From SFWF01 sp045587065 (GTDB lineage: Bacteria > Bacillota > Clostridia > Oscillospirales > Acutalibacteraceae): a DNA stretch of 7,228 nucleotides. The translations under genes were made by a program, and so were the position numbers. Below are positions 6,550 through 7,228 of this stretch, piece after piece (the stretch's first letter is position 1; each line of letters starts with the position of its first letter). The notes under the pieces are model-generated. The model was not told where the DNA came from, searched no databases, and was given only the letters and a program-made list of their open reading frames with translations. The stretch is from the NCBI GenBank assembly GCA_045587065.1, contig JAZNBQ010000069.1, positions 1-7,228 on the forward strand, in the 5' to 3' direction.

Positions 6550-6566
6550 TTTATTCTATTACTTTA
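6541..6566. repeat. 13-base perfect tandem duplication at the rqcP stop
   Basis: TTCTATTACTTTA occurs at 6541-6553 and again, without a gap, at 6554-6566 on the plus strand. The right copy encodes the last codons of rqcP (KVIE); the left copy begins right at its stop codon and supplies the -35-like element of the candidate yabP promoter. Confidence 0.9.
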
Positions 6567-6793
6567 TACAGGTCGGCGGCATCGTCTTTTTTTACCACCT
6601 CTGCCACGTTTGTTACCTGTACCTTTATGGTTCTTGTTCCAAAGGCAATCTCAATAACGTCGTCAACCTTTACGTTGTAAGATGCGCGGGCAGGATTTCC
6701 GTTTACTATAACCCTACCTGCATCACAAACTTCGTTGGCAATGGTACGACGCTTAATAATCCTGGAAACCTTTAAATATTTATCTAGTCTCAA
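6551..6793 (-). CDS. rqcP: S4-domain protein RqcP (YabO), ribosome-associated quality control
   Basis: RqcP binds stalled 50S subunits near helix 69 of 23S rRNA and the P-site tRNA, and helps RqcH add C-terminal alanine tails to blocked nascent chains. The 80-residue protein is almost all S4 domain: MRLDKYLKVSRIIKRRT (1-17), EVCDAGRVIVNGNPARAS (21-38), VDDVIEIAFG (43-52), then a tail ending DAADLYKVIE. The RNA-binding basic residues, including Arg2 and the Arg15-Arg16 pair, are present. It closely resembles B. subtilis YabO along its length. The start is TTG at 6793, the only start giving the invariant MRLDK beginning, with GAGGT 8 bases upstream. The binding site follows the hup terminator by only three bases, so expression probably relies on read-through or a promoter within hup. 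Confidence 0.95.
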   Translation of the reverse strand: MRLDKYLKVSRIIKRRTIANEVCDAGRVIVNGNPARASYNVKVDDVIEIAFGTRTIKVQVTNVAEVVKKDDAADLYKVIE

Positions 6794-6808
6794 ATGTAAT
6801 ACCTCATT

Positions 6809-6846
6809 AAAAAATTTGAGCCGCCATTAAGGCGGCTTTCAAATTT
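6809..6846 (-). terminator. Rho-independent terminator of hup
   Basis: On the minus strand, after the hup stop, AAATTTG and AGCCGCC pair with GGCGGCT and CAAATTT around a TTAAT loop, with a two-base bulge (6838-6839), giving 14 base pairs. Six Ts (6814-6809) follow. This is a strong, classical terminator. Only three bases separate the T-run from the rqcP ribosome binding site. Confidence 0.9.
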
Positions 6847-6847
6847 C

Positions 6848-7123
6848 TTATTTTGCAACAGCGTCTTTAAGAGCTTTACCAGCCTTAAATGCAGGAACCT
6901 TTGTTGCAGCAATCTTAATTGTTGCGCCTGTCTTAGGATTGATGCCTGTTCTAGCTGCACGTGCACGAGCTTCGAATGTACCAAAGCCAACAAGAGCAAC
7001 CTTGTCGCCAGCCTTCATAGCGTCTGTTACGGTAGCTACGAATGCAGCTACAGCTGCGTCTGCGTCCTTTTTAGAGATATTTGCCTTCTCTGCTACTGCA
7101 GCAACTAATTCTGTTTTGTTCAT
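6848..7123 (-). CDS. hup: DNA-binding protein HU
   Basis: HU is the histone-like dimeric nucleoid protein that bends and compacts DNA. The 91-residue length is standard. It begins MNKTELVAAVAEKANISKKDADAA (two-helix dimer region), has the signature VGFGTFEARARAARTGINPKTG at about 45-66 with the DNA-intercalating Pro63 in the arm, and ends KVPAFKAGKALKDAV. I chose the ATG at 7123 because it gives the canonical N-terminus and has GGAGGT eight bases upstream. The upstream in-frame ATG at 7165 would add 14 unrelated residues and has no ribosome binding site. A strong terminator follows. The hup-rqcP order is the usual clostridial one. Confidence 0.97.
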   Translation of the reverse strand: MNKTELVAAVAEKANISKKDADAAVAAFVATVTDAMKAGDKVALVGFGTFEARARAARTGINPKTGATIKIAATKVPAFKAGKALKDAVAK

Positions 7124-7143
7124 AATAAAACCTCCAAATTTAT

Positions 7144-7171
7144 TTTCAATGGAAACTTTTTCCATTTGAAA
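7144..7171 (-). other. Hairpin in the hup 5' leader
   Basis: On the minus strand TTTCAAATGGAAA (7171-7159) pairs with TTTCCATTGAAA (7155-7144): 12 base pairs with one bulged A and a three-base AAG loop. No T-run follows on either strand, so it is not a standard terminator. It ends six bases before the hup GGAGGT. It may stabilise the mRNA or bind a regulator; no function is shown by sequence alone. Confidence 0.55.
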
Positions 7172-7175
7172 TCAA

Positions 7176-7228
7176 TTAAACCTCTTTAAAAGCCTGTCCT
7201 ATTTCTTGTGGCGTAGGATTTGCATCTT
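7176..7228 (-). CDS. C-terminal end of an unidentified gene, cut by window edge
   Basis: One minus-strand frame is open from the window edge to a TAA at 7178-7176 and ends ANPTPQEIGQAFKEV. The other two frames also stop within this stretch, so the choice rests on protein-like composition and on the upstream gene being expected on this strand. In many Clostridia the gene before hup is mazG, but these residues do not clearly match the MazG end I would expect. Too short to identify. Confidence 0.4.
   Translation of the reverse strand, partial: DANPTPQEIGQAFKEV

Noticed and set aside
7124..7165. N-terminal extension of HU from the ATG at 7165
   Set aside because: The 14 extra residues are not HU-like, come from a hairpin sequence, and the start lacks a binding site, unlike the ATG at 7123.
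6939..7169. Plus-strand open frame opposite hup
   Set aside because: Alanine-rich mirror of the HU coding sequence; a product of codon bias on the other strand.
1..7228. Mobile elements, CRISPR arrays, tRNA/rRNA genes or defence systems
   Set aside because: I found no transposase, integrase, regularly spaced repeats, tRNA-like folds or rRNA segments; nearly all bases are accounted for by conserved core genes.

Overview
The window reads as a core chromosomal segment of a low-GC, spore-forming member of the Firmicutes, most likely class Clostridia. The evidence is the gene order hup-rqcP-yabP-yabQ-divIC-yabR (the Bacillus/Clostridia 'yab' division and sporulation block), a perfect CIRCE element before groES-groEL, strong AGGAGG-type ribosome binding sites, and TTG/GTG starts. 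I cannot name the genus. Every gene I accept is on the minus strand, so transcription runs from high to low coordinates. There is no gene-free stretch above 300 bases.

Layout in the direction of transcription. At the right edge there are 16 codons of an unidentified gene (7176-7228). It is followed by the HU protein gene hup (6848-7123) with a strong terminator, the ribosome quality-control gene rqcP (6551-6793), and the sporulation genes yabP (6225-6500) and yabQ (5800-6225), which overlap by one base. Then come the cell-division gene divIC (5431-5727), which has its own SigA-type promoter, and the S1-domain gene yabR (4919-5377). After a hairpin comes a second group: class I fumarase alpha subunit (4015-4866), a THUMP-domain rRNA methyltransferase (2893-4011) and a diacylglycerol/lipid kinase (1977-2879). 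Gaps of 3 and 13 bases make these three look like one operon. Last is the heat-shock operon groES (1579-1863) and groEL (1-1554, C-terminal end cut off by the window), with its own promoter and HrcA/CIRCE operator.

Functionally this is housekeeping. It covers nucleoid structure, rescue of stalled ribosomes, spore coat/cortex assembly, septum assembly, RNA binding, a TCA-cycle enzyme, 23S rRNA modification, lipid recycling and protein folding. I see no mobile element, CRISPR array, tRNA, rRNA or defence system, and no convincing new multigene system.

The most interesting signals are regulatory. Several gene junctions carry hairpins right up against, or including, the ribosome binding site of the next gene. 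Before yabP a terminator-like hairpin contains a candidate SigE promoter, placed so that a transcript starting there would lack the hairpin's first arm. A 13-base tandem duplication spans the rqcP stop codon and duplicates the -35-like element of that promoter. The fumarase alpha subunit has no beta partner next to it.
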